Positions 63,677 through 64,000 of a stretch of DNA of 64,000 nt are shown here, piece by piece (position 1 is the stretch's first letter; each line of letters opens with the position of its first letter). Origin of the DNA: Vandammella animalimorsus (GTDB taxonomy: Bacteria > Pseudomonadota > Gammaproteobacteria > Burkholderiales > Burkholderiaceae_C); contig NZ_NSJB01000003.1 of NCBI RefSeq assembly GCF_002285265.1, positions 1-64,000 on the forward strand, given 5' to 3'. Both the position numbers and the translations under genes were made by a program. The notes under the pieces are model-generated. The model was not told the origin of the DNA and searched no databases. It worked only from the letters and a program-made list of their open reading frames with translations.

Positions 63677-64000
63677 ATGCTCATTGCCCCAGCTACCGCC
63701 GCCGAATGCCCGCGCCGCGCCGCCGCGCCCGATGCCCGCCTGGCCGGCCTGCTTGAGCAGGCCAACCGGCCCGATGCCCCGCTGCAATCGGCCCAGCTCA
63801 CGCCCGCACTGGCGCGCGATGGCCTGGCCGGGCTGACCCACTCCCTGTGCGCCCCCGGGCCAGACATCGCCCAGGTGCGCCAGGCCACGCTGCCCGGCGC
63901 CGATGGCCCCATCGCCCTGCGCCTGTACGACCCCGCGCCGGCTGAGGCCAGCCTGCCCATTTGCCTGTATCTGCACGGCGGCGGCCACATGGCCGGCAGC
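63677..64000 (+). CDS. Alpha/beta hydrolase (HSL-type esterase), N-terminal part only
   Basis: The reading frame starts with ATG at 63677, 14 bp after the exporter stop, and runs open for 108 codons to the window end. The N-terminal part leads to LPICLYLHGGGHMAGS, where HGGG is the oxyanion-hole motif of hormone-sensitive-lipase-like esterases. The nucleophile elbow and catalytic triad lie beyond the window. Short spacing suggests transcription with the exporter gene. Substrate unknown. Confidence 0.85.
   Translation, partial: MLIAPATAAECPRRAAAPDARLAGLLEQANRPDAPLQSAQLTPALARDGLAGLTHSLCAPGPDIAQVRQATLPGADGPIALRLYDPAPAEASLPICLYLHGGGHMAGS

Overview
The window is about 68-70 % G+C (estimated by eye), densely packed and carries only chromosomal housekeeping and metabolic genes. 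The gene families and their order point to a member of the Burkholderiales, most likely Comamonadaceae: sspA-sspB, surE-pcm-nlpD-rluD, smpB facing ratA-rnfH, an Arg32-type elongation factor P, and an AcrAB/TtgABC-like pump under a TetR repressor. No rRNA, tRNA, CRISPR array, prophage or intact insertion sequence was seen.

Layout. 1-1.6 kb: the 3' end of a TonB-exbB-exbD energy-transduction operon. 2.0-7.3 kb: a five-gene co-directional acyl-CoA cluster (acyl-CoA dehydrogenase, two short-chain dehydrogenases, a hotdog thioesterase, a zinc-free medium-chain oxidoreductase). 7.4-13.4 kb: a DMT exporter, then on the minus strand a substrate-binding protein and permease of an amino-acid ABC importer with no ATPase beside them, and PEP carboxylase. 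13.7-18.7 kb: a copper-type P-type ATPase, a flavin reductase, trpS and a site-2 protease. 19.0-24.9 kb: efp, gdhA, miaA and a complete polar amino-acid ABC importer. 24.9-33.9 kb: a YgjP-like metalloprotease and a PlsC acyltransferase, then the tetR repressor divergent from the three pump genes.

34.2-42.4 kb is one minus-strand run of nine genes (sspA, sspB, an unknown exported protein, surE, pcm, nlpD, rluD, scpB, rluB) joining stringent-response, protein-repair, cell-division, ribosome-modification and chromosome-segregation functions. 43-48 kb carries mscL, a Nif3-like gene, metY and an orphan GT-C-type membrane glycosyltransferase. 48-53.7 kb carries a serine hydrolase, a VapC-type toxin-antitoxin pair with a palindromic promoter, a CoA hydrolase/transferase, rnfH, ratA and smpB. 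53.7-64 kb carries a PNPOx-fold protein, an aldehyde dehydrogenase divergent from a sigma-54 activator, a 2-oxoadipate dioxygenase (HglS) with an FAD amine oxidase (a probable lysine/pipecolate pathway pair), an MscS channel, a LysE/ArgO exporter and the start of an alpha/beta hydrolase.

The least ordinary material is non-coding. It includes a 162-bp MITE-like palindrome (26738-26899); an intergenic repeat family in which flanks are conserved but the central inverted repeat differs in sequence; a structured, terminator-containing leader before efp; tandem palindromes upstream of a sigma-54 promoter; and palindromic operators at the pump and toxin-antitoxin promoters. I found no clear multi-gene system of an entirely new kind.
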